Positions 1 to 14,184 are shown, counted from the stretch's first letter. The stretch: 64,000 nt of DNA from Aphelocoma coerulescens (GCF_041296385.1 NC_091014.1:9213578-9277577), one strand, 5' to 3'. The notes: generated from the letters alone by a model not told the origin. Program-made: numbers and translations.

Positions 1-3000
1 GAAGTAACCACATGTAATATTTCTTAAGCACATTTGTAAAGCTACAAACTGATCTCTTGCTAAAAAGAGAACACATTCTTGTACAAGCAGTATTCCTTTC
101 TCCTTAAACTGGAGTACAGCTGTCCCAGTCTTGACCTCATCCAGCTGTATAGAAAGTTTTCTATGTGATAAATATGACTTAACTTCAGATGTTAATAATT
201 TCTCTTCTATTTTTTCCAAGTCTTGTTTCTAACCACATGTATGAAACATTCAAGCTTCAAAACCTTATACCAAAATTCTAAGAGCTGGTCATTTTGTCAT
301 TAAATGAGTATAAGGAAGCACATACTCAGATTGAAAAACTGTGCCAGGAAAGTGCCTATGCTACTTGAAATAGAAAAAGTCTGCCTTAAATTAGTGTTCA
401 CAGCTACAAAGAGATGGCAGAGATGTGCATTAGGGATCCCAAGCCATCTTTTAGGTGCCGCTGACATTCATCAAAATCCCACCTAACCCTGTAGGTAATT
501 TAAGTGCCTAGATTAACAGATTAAGGTGTCAGTGACAAAACTACAGCATCACGCTGTTTTCTCTGTTATTAATGGACAGAAGATAACTCCTACAGGCTGA
601 GTCCAAGTGGCTGCATCAGGATTTTGCTCTGAAATGCCCCTCAGAGCACATCTTTCCTCTCTGCAGGGAATTAAAAGATGGACATTAGTCTCCCACATGT
701 TATCCTTTGTGATTATTCCACATAACTCCCCATGTGACATCTAAACTGAGAAACTCCAGAGAAGAAGGTTCCTGAACTGAATGTAAATCTTAGCCTGTCC
801 TAACTCCACGTGAGAGTGGGATTTAAGCACCCCCTAGACATCTCCCAAATCTTGTTTACTGGGAAAAGATAACTGAGGCCCAGGCTGACTGTCATCTATG
901 CTGAACTGTTCAGGGGTCTTTGTTTTGAAACACTGCAGTGTCTTCTGTGGTGCAGAGCTACAGGTCATCTTAGCAGCAGTCCAAGAATCTGCAATTCTGT
1001 GTCAGGAAATGTCTATTTTGAGGATGTCCAGGAGCAAGGTGCTGAACTCATGCCTTCACCCTCCAGCAGAACTTCATCCTTTTGTCTTGCCCACTTCACC
1101 TGCATGCTCTGACCCAACAGACCTGCTCACAGCTTGTCTAACTCTGTAATAGATCAGTAAGTGCAATATTGATGCCTTCCCACACACTCCATATTTTATA
1201 GGTTGCAAATTCCCTTCTTCTGAGATTAAAACTGATTTTGTATGAAATACAAAACTATTCATTTGAGCAGCAAGTGGAATGTAATTTTCTGTACAACCTG
1301 TTTGCGTTTTTGTTATAATTATCTATAAGGTTAATTAAATCATGGGGAGATTAATGTTCACGGCCTTTCTTAAAGGGAATCTGTTATCTTTCTACATCAA
1401 ACTGAAAGATTTCTTTTCAAAGCTTACTGCCAATTGAAAACATGGAGAAAGTTTTTCTAAAATTATTTTTATCAAAACCTAGGGTCTTTTTAATTTTTTT
1501 TTTTTCCAAAACAGAGAAAATTCTCTGAAATCCTGAAACTGTACTTAGAAATTAGAAGGGGCAAAACTAGCAGCCAACTCTCTCCTTTTCCTCACATTTT
1601 TGGGATGCCAGAGCTATTCCCACTACCCTCAAACCTCTCCCAAACACTTTCCTCTTTCTCACAAAAATGCTCCAGTTCCAAACCTGTTACTCATCCAGAG
1701 ACAACTCAGCTCCTGCTGTTACCAAGTGCAAACCTGATGAGAGAAGAACTGAACAACACCACAAACATCACTTGTTCTGGAAATGGAAAAAATTTACTTA
1801 CCTATTCAACAAACAGAACAAGAAAAATCAATCCAAGAAATCACTTTGCAAAACATTGCACACAGCAATTAATTCTCCTCCTTGGCAGAAGAAAATGATG
1901 GAGGTGATTTGCATACGAGAGCTGTTCATCATGCGTAGAAATGGTTAAAAAAATGTTGTCAGCACCTTTTCATCTGAAAAGGGTTGTTTTAGCAACAGTG
2001 ATATATTTAAATTACACTGCTTCCATCAGGAGATGCTTTGATCTAAAGAAATGAACATTTCATTTATCAATGCACTGAAAAATGTCCTCTGTAAGCTGCT
2101 CTGATTTTTCATCTTGCATGTTAGTTTTGGCATAGCATTTCAGAGAATTTTGTAACTAGCACATATGCAATCCCATAAAAAGGAATAATAAAAATGCAAA
2201 GAATCTGGAAACTGAATTCAGGGCTGCTCAAAGTTCTGTTCAGGTCCAGCAACACCCTTTAGCACATTCAGTGCATAGTTACCCTCATAACTATACCTAT
2301 ATACAGGTAAATATATAGCTATCCTTATAATGGTAGCACAGCATTCTACTGTGGATTTTTCACCTTTCAGTTATTGCTTGAACCTTCAAATCTTCACCTG
2401 AATTCATCTTCTATCAGGTTTAGGTGGTAAAAACAAACTTCCTAAAGAGGTTTATTCCAGAGGGCATCAATTCCTGTAATTATAGTGATTTAAACTATAT
2501 CTTTTATAGTTTTGTATATACAAAACTTCCTGTCTGATTTGCTCAATTTCCCAGAGGTTGAAGAGCTTGCTTTGTCTTTTATCCCATAATTTTCCTATGG
2601 TTTATTTTAATTTATTTGATATACTCAACAACTCATGCCCTAGAGTAAAATCCCTTCACAGATTTCTTTTCACATGGAGGAATTACATGTCTTTTATGTG
2701 CACACATTTAAGATATTCAAGAATCATCTTTCTTACAGGCTTACATTGAGAAATAGTCTTTTCTTTTTCCCTTTCAAGGTAGAAAATAAACTTATCTTTT
2801 ATTAGCAGTGAGCCAAGAACTTGTCCTGTTCTCATTGTGCTCACACATAATGAATATTTAAGATTTTCAATAATAATCTTAATGAACAAGTCAGGGAATT
2901 AGTTGGCTGCATAAGTGACTATGATCAGGTCACTTAAAGGGTAAGACAATCTTAAAATTAGTGAGGCACTGGGGAAGGCTATTTAGAACACTGCAAAATG

Positions 3001-5034
3001 TATATGTTGAGATATTCAAGAAACCTTTTTAACTCCATCTTTTGCTATAAAGAAAAGATCTCCCACTGGCTGAAAAATGACAAACCATCCATATATAATT
3101 TAATTTGCTTTGTATAATTTCACACATTATTTTATTTGGAATGAAAGATGTAAGTTTGCAAGGCTTCTCAGCAAGCCTCTACTTTACTTGAATTTCTGCG
3201 TTTTGGTAATGCACAGCAGGATAAATATATGCAGTGTTTCTTTCACCCTTTAAGTAATGGAGACAGACAGTGGAATGGAAACATATATATCTATGAAAAG
3301 TGCTTGGTGCAATTCCTTTATTCAGGCATGTCAGCAGCTGATAACACCTGGTTGTGATGACCATAACTTGCATGGTGTGTGGGTCTTTTCCTCTCAGAGC
3401 TGCTGATTCCAATCAGGATTATCAATCAGGACAGTGGTTTAAGTGTCATAAAATATTTTAGAAAATTGTGTGTGTTACGTATAGTTTATTCTCATTAATG
3501 GTCTCTTTTTATGGGACAATGTACAGCAGAAATTCTGAGACTTACACACATGTGAGTGTTTGATAGTAGAAGAATCAAATGACAAAAGTCAAAACTGAGG
3601 TGATGGTGTGGGTTTGTCCAACAAACAGAAGCAAAATAAAGCTAAGATAGGATCGAACTGGTATGAAACAAAAAAACATTATTTCTGTGAACACTTCAGA
3701 AATGCTTGTATATGAAAAAGCAGTATGTTGTAAACGCTGCTGATACTTCACAATTGATTGTCTCTGCCCATAGCTTGATAAGGATCTGTGTAGAATTCCA
3801 ATTCAATATGTGGATGGAAAGCCAAAGGCGAAAATCATCCTGGGGAAATTAATGTTTGTCAAGGTAAAAATGCTTTTGAAATTCATGTTTTCATTTGTTC
3901 TGAAAACAAACCCCAAACAAACCCCTCTCACTGCAAAATGTTGACACTTTTAAAGGATTTTACTGCTTTCACTTGACATGCCAGGTGGGGTCTGCCCACA
4001 CCTAGCACAAATTAGACATTCTGTATTGAAACCAAGTTTCTGAAGTCATGGCTGCTATACATAGAAGACCAACATGTTTAATATACTTTAGCTCTAACCC
4101 ACTCCTGCAATGGAAAATGAGTAATTTATAATTTCATTTCAATAAATTATTTCACCACTTGTTCTTTTTTGAGAAAACAGGCGGTATTACTTGGCATAAG
4201 TGGTAGGATATTGTGCAATACACAACAGAGTTCATATTTTCAGTCCATTGCAATGTTTCAGCACAGCTTCACCGAGGTCACTGCTGCTGCATCAGCCAAG
4301 GATCTGTTATTGAACTGAGCTGCAAATTTAGTGTGTAACATACAGAGACAGGAAAAAAAAAGCCATATTCATAATAAAAAAGCAGGAAGAAAGGCTTGAG
4401 TCCTTAGTCAAAACACCTCCTGCAACCAAAAAATATTACAGTTGTTAATTTCAATGACTCACAATCCACTCTTCACTAAGCCATACTAGTATTTGTTTTG
4501 GGGTATTTTGCTATACCAGATACAGAAAGTAACACAGCTTAAAGGTCACTGATGGGGCGAAGCGACATAATGAAACACAGACACAGAGAAATCAGCAGAG
4601 ATACCTGGGACACTGAAAATGCAACAAAAAAATCTCTCCAAGAAGTCTATTGTTTATGTCAGCAGAAAGACTCGAGATGAGAAAAGAGCAACAAATTACA
4701 AATATTTGCCTTTTTTTTTAAATGAAAAAGTCCATTTGCTTTAATCAAATATAAAAATCTAAAGCACCTACTTAAAATCCCTCTTTCTGACTCCAGAAAT
4801 GAGAAAAGAACACGACCATTCAAAGCAAAACCAAATCTTTTCCTTTCCTCATCCTTGCTCCAGCAAATGCCACTTTTTTTTCCAAGTGTCAGAGGAAGGT
4901 GCAAAGATTCCTCTAAAGGACACATGCAAAGTAATCTGTTAGAAGGGAAGATCTGCTTAGAAAAATACATGTCATTTTTTAATGGTGCCCTCACTGAAAA
5001 ATGGTAGAACTGAACCTTAAGTCTATTTTCACAC
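1..5034. other. Non-coding sequence, no gene seen
   Basis: This AT-rich stretch has stops in all frames, and its longest open frames are under 150 codons with no recognisable domain. It holds short homopolymers such as a T-run near 1493-1505 and a perfect 20-bp palindrome at 2508-2527. If the CpG island at 16.4-17.5 kb is the SEMA3D promoter, this is upstream intergenic DNA. Conserved regulatory elements could be present but cannot be recognised without alignment. Confidence 0.7.
2508..2527. repeat. Perfect 20-bp palindrome
   Basis: The sequence reads identically on both strands: a 7-base arm AGTTTTG, the centre TATATA, and the complementary arm. The palindrome stops exactly at 2508 and 2527, because the next flanking bases do not pair. 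It could form a short cruciform, but such palindromes arise by chance in AT-rich DNA and no function is claimed. Confidence 0.6.
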
Positions 5035-5160
5035 ATTATATATATATATAATCTATATCTATATATATAATGTTGTATATATGTATGTATATATATCATG
5101 TTTTATATATATCATATCTTTAAATATATATAATGTAATATATATATATCTTATATATCT
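5035..5160. repeat. AT-rich imperfect TA microsatellite
   Basis: About 125 bp consist almost only of TATA, TATG and TATC runs, with a few interruptions such as TGTATG. This is a degenerate (TA)n tract. It is expected to be easily melted and length-variable, and it is unlikely to be coding although a - strand frame runs through it as Tyr/Ile repeats. Confidence 0.85.
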
Positions 5161-8100
5161 CATGTTATGAAAAATGTTAGTGCCATTTTGGGGTATCAGT
5201 TAAGAAAAATACAGGAGGTTTTTGTACTACAGTTTCCTTCACAAATTGGCAAGTTTATGTCTGCCAGAAGGTTATCTGTTCTTTGGAGAACACATGTAAT
5301 ATGACAGTTGTAAATTCTATCACATTTTTCTTCTTGAGTGTTCACGGACAGGATGCTGCCCTTAAAAGGAATACTGTGAGACTAAAAATTTGAGGTCAAT
5401 GGGTCTGGATGACTGTAACTGAGTAGATATTGTGTATTTAATTAGGTGGCTGATCCTGAGAAGAGAATCTGCTGTTTCTCCTAACCTGAAGATGTGACTA
5501 CTCAAAACTCCACCAGTCATTCCCCAAAGTTGAGATTAGCAGTTGAAGAATCCATCCTGTGACTCATGGGATCTGAGATTCACAAGTCTTAAACCTCCCT
5601 TGTTTTGCAGGGGAGTAGTGAAATTTGGCTGGCTCTGGAAATTTTCCTGGTGGTTTCTATCTTGCCTTAATTGCTTTGCAGACTTCTAACCTGCCCATTT
5701 TCCCCTTTGGACTGCACAGGAATAACAGTGACGTTCTGGGGCTATGGCCTTTCCTGCTTTAAAAAAAAAAATCTTGAGGCCCTTTGGTGAGTGAATGCCG
5801 TGGAGAGGTCTTGACACAGACAATTTTCTGCAGCAACCTTAACAGGGGCTCATGGTGATTGCAGGCAGAAATTCCCACCTTCATCTCTGTCCAGCTTCTC
5901 CTTCCCACACCTGCGCTCTTCAGCTTGTCCTTCTAAATTTGGCTGAGGTGTTTGTGCATCCCCAGTTCACCTCCTTTTCACACAGTTTGTTCTCCTATGC
6001 ATCCTCCTTCCTCACCTTCACTGCTATTTGTCACTTTTCCCACTGCAGCCCCTACTACAGCGTAGATCTTTCAGAAATGGAGTAAAGAAAAAAAAAAGTC
6101 CTAGATTGAAAGATTGCATCTCTGTAATTGTGCTGGTTTTCTGGTGTTTTTTTCTGTGGATTAGAATGAAAATTTGCATCTCCTGATTGTCTCCAGATGA
6201 AAGTAAAACATAAAATTCTGTTGCCAGAGGGATCTTCCTTTGTCATTTTTGTGCATGTTTGGTTTTGCATTGAAATATTATTAAAATGACTTCTGCTACT
6301 CCTTTTTTTTTGTGTGTAGGTTTTGCAAAACCTCTCATTGTTCTATCCCAGAAATAAGTCTGACGTGCATGAACTGCTTCTCTTGATGCACAGGACTTGA
6401 TTCTGATGGCCACATGTGAAAGGAGCGGAACTAATGGGCATTGTCCATTACAAAAATAACATTTTGATGCATGGTTTGTATTTTGCCTCGTCAGTGGTGT
6501 GGTATCACAAAACCAGGCTTGGATATTTTTCAGTGAAGTCCAAGCTAACAGTTTTGGAATATGAAGAATGTGTGCCTGCATAGGCATCCAAAGATATGCC
6601 ATAAAGCCATGAGCACGGAACCCATTTCTGCCACAAGCACCACAAAAACCGGGAGTGAGTTGCTTCAGTTCATTCCAAAAACCACCTAGATCCTTGCCAA
6701 GTCTGTTTGCCTTTATAGTTAAATTCTAGGGTCAATAAACACAAAGGAAAGTCCATCAAATGAACAGTATGTATGTAATTTACAATTAGAGCATGCAACT
6801 GGTATATCATAAAAATATGGATACAGTTATGTCTCTGGGCTGAATGGAAAGAACCACAAGTTTTGACAACTTGCACCTGCAATATAAATTTGCTGGATTT
6901 TTAGAAAAGTAAAATACTGCATTACATGTACACAAAGTACATATTCCTTAGCTATGGTCCTTTTTTGAAACAGAGATCCTGAACAATGTTGCCAAAAGAA
7001 ACAGCTTTTGTGCTTTCAGACAGCCAACATCTTATAAAACCAGGCAGAGGAATGATGTTATGTGTAAGAGATGAATAAAAATATCAAAGACTGAAGTTCC
7101 AAACAGGCTTTGCAGGCCAAGAAAACTGTATTAAAATTCATTCCATCGAAAATAAAAGCAAATAACATTGGGACCAACCTGGGCATTTAGTTCTGCTCCA
7201 GAAACTAAAGGCTTGTGAATATTCCTGAGGCAGATCGATCACTCTTTTTGCAGTGAAATTTCCTAAGGATTTAGACACATTACTACATTGGCTTTGTTCA
7301 TTGATAATAAAGGGGTGAGCCTATGGTTTATGAAAGTTTTTTGGTTAGTGGGTATCCTTATTGCTCTTTGATAGTATTCAGAGTCATGCTCTTGTATTCT
7401 GGCTTTTGAATTTCGGGGGAACCTTTTGCCATCAATGTTAGAAGACTGGGATTTCATTCTGACTAAAATCAGAAGGAAGATTTTGATAAGTCAGACAGAC
7501 TGACAGCCTTCACAATTTAATTCATAGAAATGCATTAAAAAACCCCAATTCAAGCTTGAGTTAGCACCTAATAATTCAACAGCATGAATATAATTCCTGT
7601 GGGATCTCCAGAGTTATATATCAGTGTGCAATTTAAATTAAAAAAAAATACCTAATTTATGTAAATAAAATAATTGAACCCAACATTAATCAACAAAGGC
7701 ACACACTGCTTTTAAACTTTCTCATGCCAGTTAAATATGCAGGTGAAAATTTCCTCTCTGTTCTTCAAAGCAATTGCCAGTTCAATCTGCTTTCATTGAT
7801 TTATAAGTAAAACATAAATATTGGTACCGTAACTGAAGACTTCAGAAAGAGTTAGATCTATTTATCACATATTATACAAATGCACAGGAAAATCCATTCT
7901 TTTCCTAGGCTACACCAGATTTTAATCAGAAACTAGCAACTGACCATCAAAGACAATAAGAAGAATGGCACTATACAGACAAACATCCCCTGTGGGTTAG
8001 TTATGGGTGAGAGTCACCTCCCCTGACTTGACATATCTGCAGATTAAAGTTCAGACAATGAACTAGTCACCATGCACTGCCTTTGGGGGGCTTCTCCAAA

Positions 8101-11100
8101 GAAGAAGTCATCTGACCTTTCTAGAGCAGGATCACATATTCTTTGGAGGTGCCTGTTTCCCTTCTTGGACTAATTAGGAGTCTCAGGTGACTGGATCATA
8201 ATTAATGTCTTACTTTTGGCTTGTACTTGCATGGTTGATCTTTCTGCATGACCAAAGAGTATCCCAAAGAGAGGAACAGAAGAGGTCACAAGCTGAGAAA
8301 TAGGCAGTGAGAAAACAAAAGTGTACTTTCACCAGTATTTTTAAAAATGCCTTATTTAATGAGAATATTCCTCCTTTATCTTATTTTTGGTCTTCTCTAG
8401 AAGAGGGCTGCTGTAATACAGAGGGATTTTGGCAGCACTCCTCAGTGTTACAAGATACATCTTGGAAGAATGTAGGAAGCTGGATCAGCCTCTGTCCCTT
8501 GGTCACATAAGTTTCAGCTCAGTTATATATTTGAGCTTTTTATGGCCTTGCAGATGCTTCTATTGTGACCAGTCACTTCATTTGTCTCAGTCATTCTATT
8601 TCATTTGTGTTTTATTATTTTCTATTGAAATACATTTTTAATCGTGGGGGTATTTTTTATTTCTCAACCAAGAGCTTCACAAATAGAACAGTGTGATTCT
8701 TTGATCCTTTTTGACATCCAAATATAGAATAGATGTAAGTACTCCTATGTAATTACTCCCAGGTAAACTCTAAAATTATCAGGTATTTTTAGCCTGTTTA
8801 GACATAACCCAGAAATCTCTAACATACATCTGGATCTGCTCTGCTTTTCAGTTTTGCCAACAATACATTTATGTCTAGTAAATAGTCTATTGGGTCTCAT
8901 GTATTCAGAGACCTTCACGTGCCAAAATAATTTGCTGTTGTACCTTTGCCTTCCAAAAATCAGGATGATGAAACATACTGCTACAATGGGATTTGCTCTA
9001 ACACTACCTAAAATTCAGTTGTCTTGATAATGATCGTGGTTGTTAGCTATTGGAACGATTTCTCCAGGGATTTATCTTCTTTCTGGTTACGTGGCTATTT
9101 CTCTTCTTCCCAGTTACCTAGCTCAGGACTGGCACTTTTTCTTATGTATCTGTTGAGCTCAGCCCAAGGTTGAAGGTAGAACTCAGGGGTCACCCACTGA
9201 AATTCCTGAGTCAAGTCAGAGATAAGTGATCAAATCACAGTTTTGGCCTTAAAGTACTTCCCTACATAAATGAAGTCTTCTCATCTAACTGACATTAATG
9301 TGTAGCTGCCAAGTAGCTGAGACTGGAATAATTAATAAATAACATATTATGTAAATATTTCTAGTGGTACCAATGAAATATATATAAGTTATTAGCTTAA
9401 TTTCCCTTTTTTCCTACTTCCAATATAGTAAATATGTAACTAGGAAAACATTATATTTTCCTGTGCTGAACAAAACTGTTGAAAAGTACCAAATTTGTAG
9501 AAATTGCATCTTCCTTTTTAATATAAATCTCTGGTTTACTTAAGTTTCTTAGTGACCTGAAAGCACCTGGAGCTTTGCATTGACTTGGTAGATGCAGCAC
9601 CTTCCCACATGTAAATACCCTTGGTGTAAATGTCTGTTTTCAAAAGCATTTTGTGAGTGCAGCGACTGCAGGGCCGCTTCTTTTCTATGGCCTCAGGTTC
9701 TGCTCTCATTGCAATCAATGTCCCAAGTCTTCATTTACTGAAAGAAGAAAATTTGAAAATGTTAAAATCCAGCACACCAAACCAATCTATATTCCACATT
9801 GCACTTCATATCTGCAGTTTGCTAGGACAGAAGTTATCTCCCCAAACCAAAGTATCAAATGCTGGCTCTTGAATGCATTGGGATCCTTCCCATTTCGGGT
9901 CAAGTTACAGTCTTCTCAGCTGATAGAGCCACTGAATATATCAGCATTTTATATAAATGCACATGGTTTCAATGATGCTAAACTTTTTAGATTGTTTTTT
10001 GTTGTTGTTTTTTTGAATTTTTTAAGCCCTAGTCCTGAAGACTGAATGGCAGCCAGGCATAGTCACATCTAGAAATGTTGCTGATGTAAACTGAATAAAA
10101 TCTAGTATAAAGCCAAATAAATTATTTAAAATGAAAGTAGAAATATAGAAAATCAATTAACAATCTGCTGGTTTAGTTTGAATAAAATAACTTTCCATCA
10201 GACTCTGAAGGTAATTTTGTTCAATGAGGAACACCAACATGTGGCAGCTCTGTTTCCAGGTTGCAGTGCTGAGATGAATAGCACCTTTCATAAGAGGGTC
10301 CTCAATAACCTCTGGACTTGATCCTGAAAACACTTTGTATGTAATTATGTTGGCTTCAGCTGTACTACTTCAGGGTGGGTTTCACTCATTTAACATTAGA
10401 CATTTTGAAGCAGACATGGAGGCTCCCTCTGCAGTCAAGGGAGAGATACGGAAAACACTAAGGAGCAAGTTGTGTTCCTTGTCTGAAGTATTTTTAATTT
10501 TTTCTTTTTAAATGTCAGGGTACCTCATCACAGAGAGAGATTGGCACTGATCTCTGTTGACTGCATAAGGAGCAGCTACAATTCAAAACCTCGGTTTTAT
10601 GCAATAAGCTTATTTGGAAATTTGAGTGCATTTGTTTTTGTCGAGCAAAGTCTGGGATCCTTACAGCAGTCAGCTGAGCTCCTTGTGGAGAGACCAAATC
10701 ACTGCAACATTCATCACTTTATTTAGTGCAAAGCATGTATTAGTAATGACTGATGTCTCCTGTGGCTGGAAAGTGGTAGTTTACAGGCCATGGATGCTGC
10801 AGGACAATCAGACCTGGATGCAGTTGTGATGCAAAGGGGAGCAGTGTGCAAGAAGGACTCACTTCATCAAATGAACCAGGACCACGGCTGATGGGGTGAG
10901 GGGCTCATCTACTATAAATCTACATCTGGCCATGTGGGAAGAATGAGTTGTGCTCCTGTAAAAAGTTCTATTGAATTGTAAATAAATTAAAAATAAAAGA
11001 GGAAAAAGAAATAGTATTGGTGTTTTCCCAACAGCTCCCCACAAAACATTCATTTAATTCAAAATGTAGCTCACTGTGGATTGTTGAGATACTCAAAATA

Positions 11101-12483
11101 CGATGATGCAGGGATTTTGCTAAGCTTTTGGGATTTGGCTTCCATTCACTGGGATTCAGATGCCTCCCTAACGTCTTTTGGCTAGGCTAGATTTCTTGTA
11201 CAGAGAAACTCAAACCTTTGAAGTTCTCTTCTAGAGCTCTCAAAATCCACAACTTGTATAAATATATGCCTGTCAGCATTAGAAGGGGTGATCTTCAAGT
11301 TAAGAGCTCTTTTCCTTCAAAACTGTTGCAGGTATTCAACAGGTAATCAAATCATGAAGGGTTTTAACCAGAATACCAACACAGAACAGAGGAAGCACAC
11401 AAACAAACCTGCTATACCAACTTAGTGTTTTCATCCTACTGAGAGTGCTGAAAACTGCCATCTTCCAGACAAAGTTCATATTGACATGGCCAGCAGCATA
11501 CTGTCTTAAGCTACTGACAACAATCTGTTCTCACTGAGGAAGCTACAACAAATTTAAGAGTTTAAGGGAGGTGATCTTATAACACAATCAAAATAGTTAT
11601 TTATTGAGGAGAGTGAACGTGAGCCCACGTAATGTATGCTGTAAATCACTAAGGCATGTGGTTCCATTTAACACTATTTTGCTTGAAAAGTGATCACTTA
11701 GAGGTAAGGTTTGCCCTTAGTTGGGTAGGAAACAAAAACATGCAAGAATAAATAATAAATAGGGTGTGTTTTGGACAAAGCTATCTTGTAGAGGCGTTTA
11801 GAGGAAAGAACATTTCTATCTATAGAACGATTCCTTGGATGTTTGTCTTCTGTTAACCACAAGCACATATTTTCACTGGAAAAATGTGACTTTCAGGCAT
11901 TCACAAAGATTTGTTCATGCTAAGGATAAACAGAACTAGATATCCTGTGTTCTGAGATAAGAAAATACATGGTATCATTTCATGTAATAGCACTCATGTT
12001 TTATTAAAATGAGGGGGTTTTTATTATTTCTACAGCCACCACTGAGGGGAAGTGGAGTTCTCTGGACACAGCTCAGAGTTGATTTTATTCTTACCCTCCC
12101 CTGCTTGGTGCTGAAGCCCATAAATCAATGCAGCAGTCATTGCCATTTAGGGAGAGCAGGATGCCTTAAACCAATTAGTTCAATGGTTGATTTAACTGGA
12201 AGTAGAAATATAGAAATTTAATTTATACAAAATAGAAAAGTGAGCTTCAGTTAATTTTTCATGGAAATTAATTTCTAGTCTGACTCATAAAATACATAGA
12301 ACTGTGGGCTCTCAGAAGCTGATTTTCTTTCCTATCCCTGACATAAGTGGAAATACAACAAACTTTTTTTCTTGAGATACTATTTATTTTAAAGAGACTG
12401 AATAATATCCCAGATGTGATCTGTAGACAAAATTTTTATTCTTTTCACCATATTTGGGCCAGATCCCACATTCACTGTATGCC
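5161..12483. other. Non-coding sequence, no gene seen
   Basis: No exon, RNA gene or clear transposon was recognised. The stretch has many short stop-interrupted frames, small A-runs (5761-5770, 6085-6097) and a T/G-rich patch near 9990-10020. It is intergenic under the SEMA3D-promoter interpretation. Confidence 0.65.
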
Positions 12484-12600
12484 TGTCCTGGTCCTGGCCA
12501 GGACAGGGTTAATTTTTGCAGCAGCCAGGAGGGACATGGCCACGACCCTGGGCCCTGGGATTACAGCCGTGCTCAGGGATAGGTGGGTTTTTTTTCCAGT
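12484..12600 (+). mobile_element. Decayed LTR-like fragment of an avian endogenous retrovirus
   Basis: The segment begins with TGTCCTGG and within 30 bases reads GGACAGGGTTAATTTTT. It then has GCAGCCAGGAGGGACATGGCC. From memory this order resembles the 5' end of common avian ERV LTRs, which start TGTCCTGG and reach GTTAATTTT soon after. No matching 3' LTR end, target-site duplication or retroviral coding sequence was found, so it is a truncated or solo LTR relic. The right boundary is uncertain. It could instead be chance similarity. Confidence 0.45.
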
Positions 12601-12921
12601 TTGTTTTTTCCAAGGACATAAAATCAGTGTGCACTACTGTGCAGGTGCTGCATTATGATTACCAACACTGGAGTAAAACAGATTCTCCTCTTCCCAAAGT
12701 GGTGGGGAGTGTCTTGCTTTGGAGACCCCCAAGGGTCAGCCTAGCTGCATCAGCACAGGGCAATGGACAAACTCTGACCATTCCCATGCATAAAGAGTGC
12801 AAAAAAAAGAGCCTTTTTCCTGATGGACTGCAAGGTGGAAATACCATACCTCACTACTACTATTCTGTTTCTTACTCATCCTGTTTAAAACACCTGACTT
12901 CTACTAACTGTCTAATGTGTG

Positions 12922-12925
<4 letters not shown>

Positions 12926-12975
<50 letters not shown>
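12926..12975. repeat. (TA)25 microsatellite
   Basis: Fifty uninterrupted bases of alternating T and A, ended by CAGAGAGAG. It lies about 300 bp to the right of the LTR-like fragment. Being perfect and long it is probably polymorphic. The two open frames that cross it (12516-13001 and 12917-13105) owe their length to its Tyr-Ile reading and are not evidence of a gene. Confidence 0.95.
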
Positions 12976-12979
<4 letters not shown>

Positions 12980-14138
12980 GAGAGAAATATCTTCTCTATA
13001 AAGTCCTTTAACCACTGTAGGTGCCATTATTGGAAGTGGAAATATGACTTATGTCTTCAGAGAATATTGACCCAGATTCTTGGACAGTGTTTGATCCAAA
13101 TTTGACTTCACTGCAAGTGTGGAACTCAGTCTGCCAATGTGCTTGCACAGTAACTGTAGGAATTTAGTGGCCCAGGGAAGCAAATTTGGTGGCTGAGTCA
13201 CAAACACAGGCACTTGAGGCTGACTGGATGAGGTGGTTTCTGTGCCCAGCTGATTGCTCTCTCCTCATCCTTAAAAAGGCTCACCTACTTGTGGATCCTT
13301 CACTGCTCCAGCTGGCTTTCCAGTACATGACAGTAAATCAGTTCTGGTTTCAGTGGCTTTATTTATCATGTTTAACATTTTCTTGTCTGTTGCTGGAAGC
13401 AAACACAGGAATAGGTGGCTGGGAACAATCAGTGTAAATTGACACCTTATTTCTTGGGCTTGTCAATAAAGAGTGGGAGGTTCCTTTGAAAATTTTCAGG
13501 GTTGGACATGAATCACAGGACCTTCTCATGAAGGACTTCAGAGTCACTAAATGCATAGCAGTTCAACTGGAAGCGAATCACTAGGCACAACTTAGCCCAA
13601 CATTTGGAAGGCAATCCCTCTCCTTAAGAGACTTCAGCAACACCATTGCATTGCATCATGCTGCAGGCATTTCTGTCACTGCTTACAGAAGGAATAATAG
13701 TGCTCAGCATAAAGATAAACACTTACAGTGTGGCAGCAGGCTGCTGTCTCATGTTTCTCCCGAAAGTCTTTACTAAAGGACCGTCTATTTTACCACGACG
13801 ATTAATTTCACATGAAGATAGTTTTGCCTGAAATATGCCAGTTTGGCATTACAGTGTCTGGACACTGTTCACACTTATGATAAAGCACAAAAGGAAGGGA
13901 ATGGGAAGTAACAAAACCAGCTGACCTCTCTTCTTCATTTTAGTTATTTGTGAAAGATCTACTTGGTCATTTAATTCATGCTTGTGTTACTGCCCAATGA
14001 GAAAAGGAAAATGCACATATCAGATGTTCAACTTCTGCTCTTTCATGAGCCACTCAATTTTACAGGAAATTTGAACAGTTGCTCTGGGCACTGGGTGCGG
14101 AATTTGGCCTTAGGGAAGCCTCAAATCAGCTACTAAAG
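12976..14138. other. Non-coding sequence, no gene seen
   Basis: Ordinary AT-leaning sequence with no exon-like frame. Nothing beyond short chance ORFs was found between the TA microsatellite and the poly-A run. Confidence 0.6.

Positions 14139-14184
<46 letters not shown>
14139..14184. repeat. A46 homopolymer
   Basis: Forty-six consecutive A on the + strand, followed by GAGGACCCCCTCCC. It may be a simple-repeat expansion, the poly-A tail of a processed retrocopy (rare in birds, which lack active L1), or a length error in sequencing or assembly. The 100 bases upstream show no recognisable mRNA 3' end, and no AATAAA lies just upstream. Confidence 0.9.

Noticed and set aside
855..895. Possible reverse MIR tail (GATAACTGAGGCCCAGG)
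   Set aside because: The match is under 20 bases and no further part of the element is seen.
4659..5099. 146-codon - strand open frame
   Set aside because: It begins in the TA-rich tract, which gives Tyr/Ile/Thr repeats, and the remainder resembles no protein I know. Treated as chance.
12516..13001. 161-codon + strand open frame
   Set aside because: Its last third is Tyr-Ile repeats from (TA)25 and its start lies in the LTR-like fragment. No domain or splice structure supports a gene.
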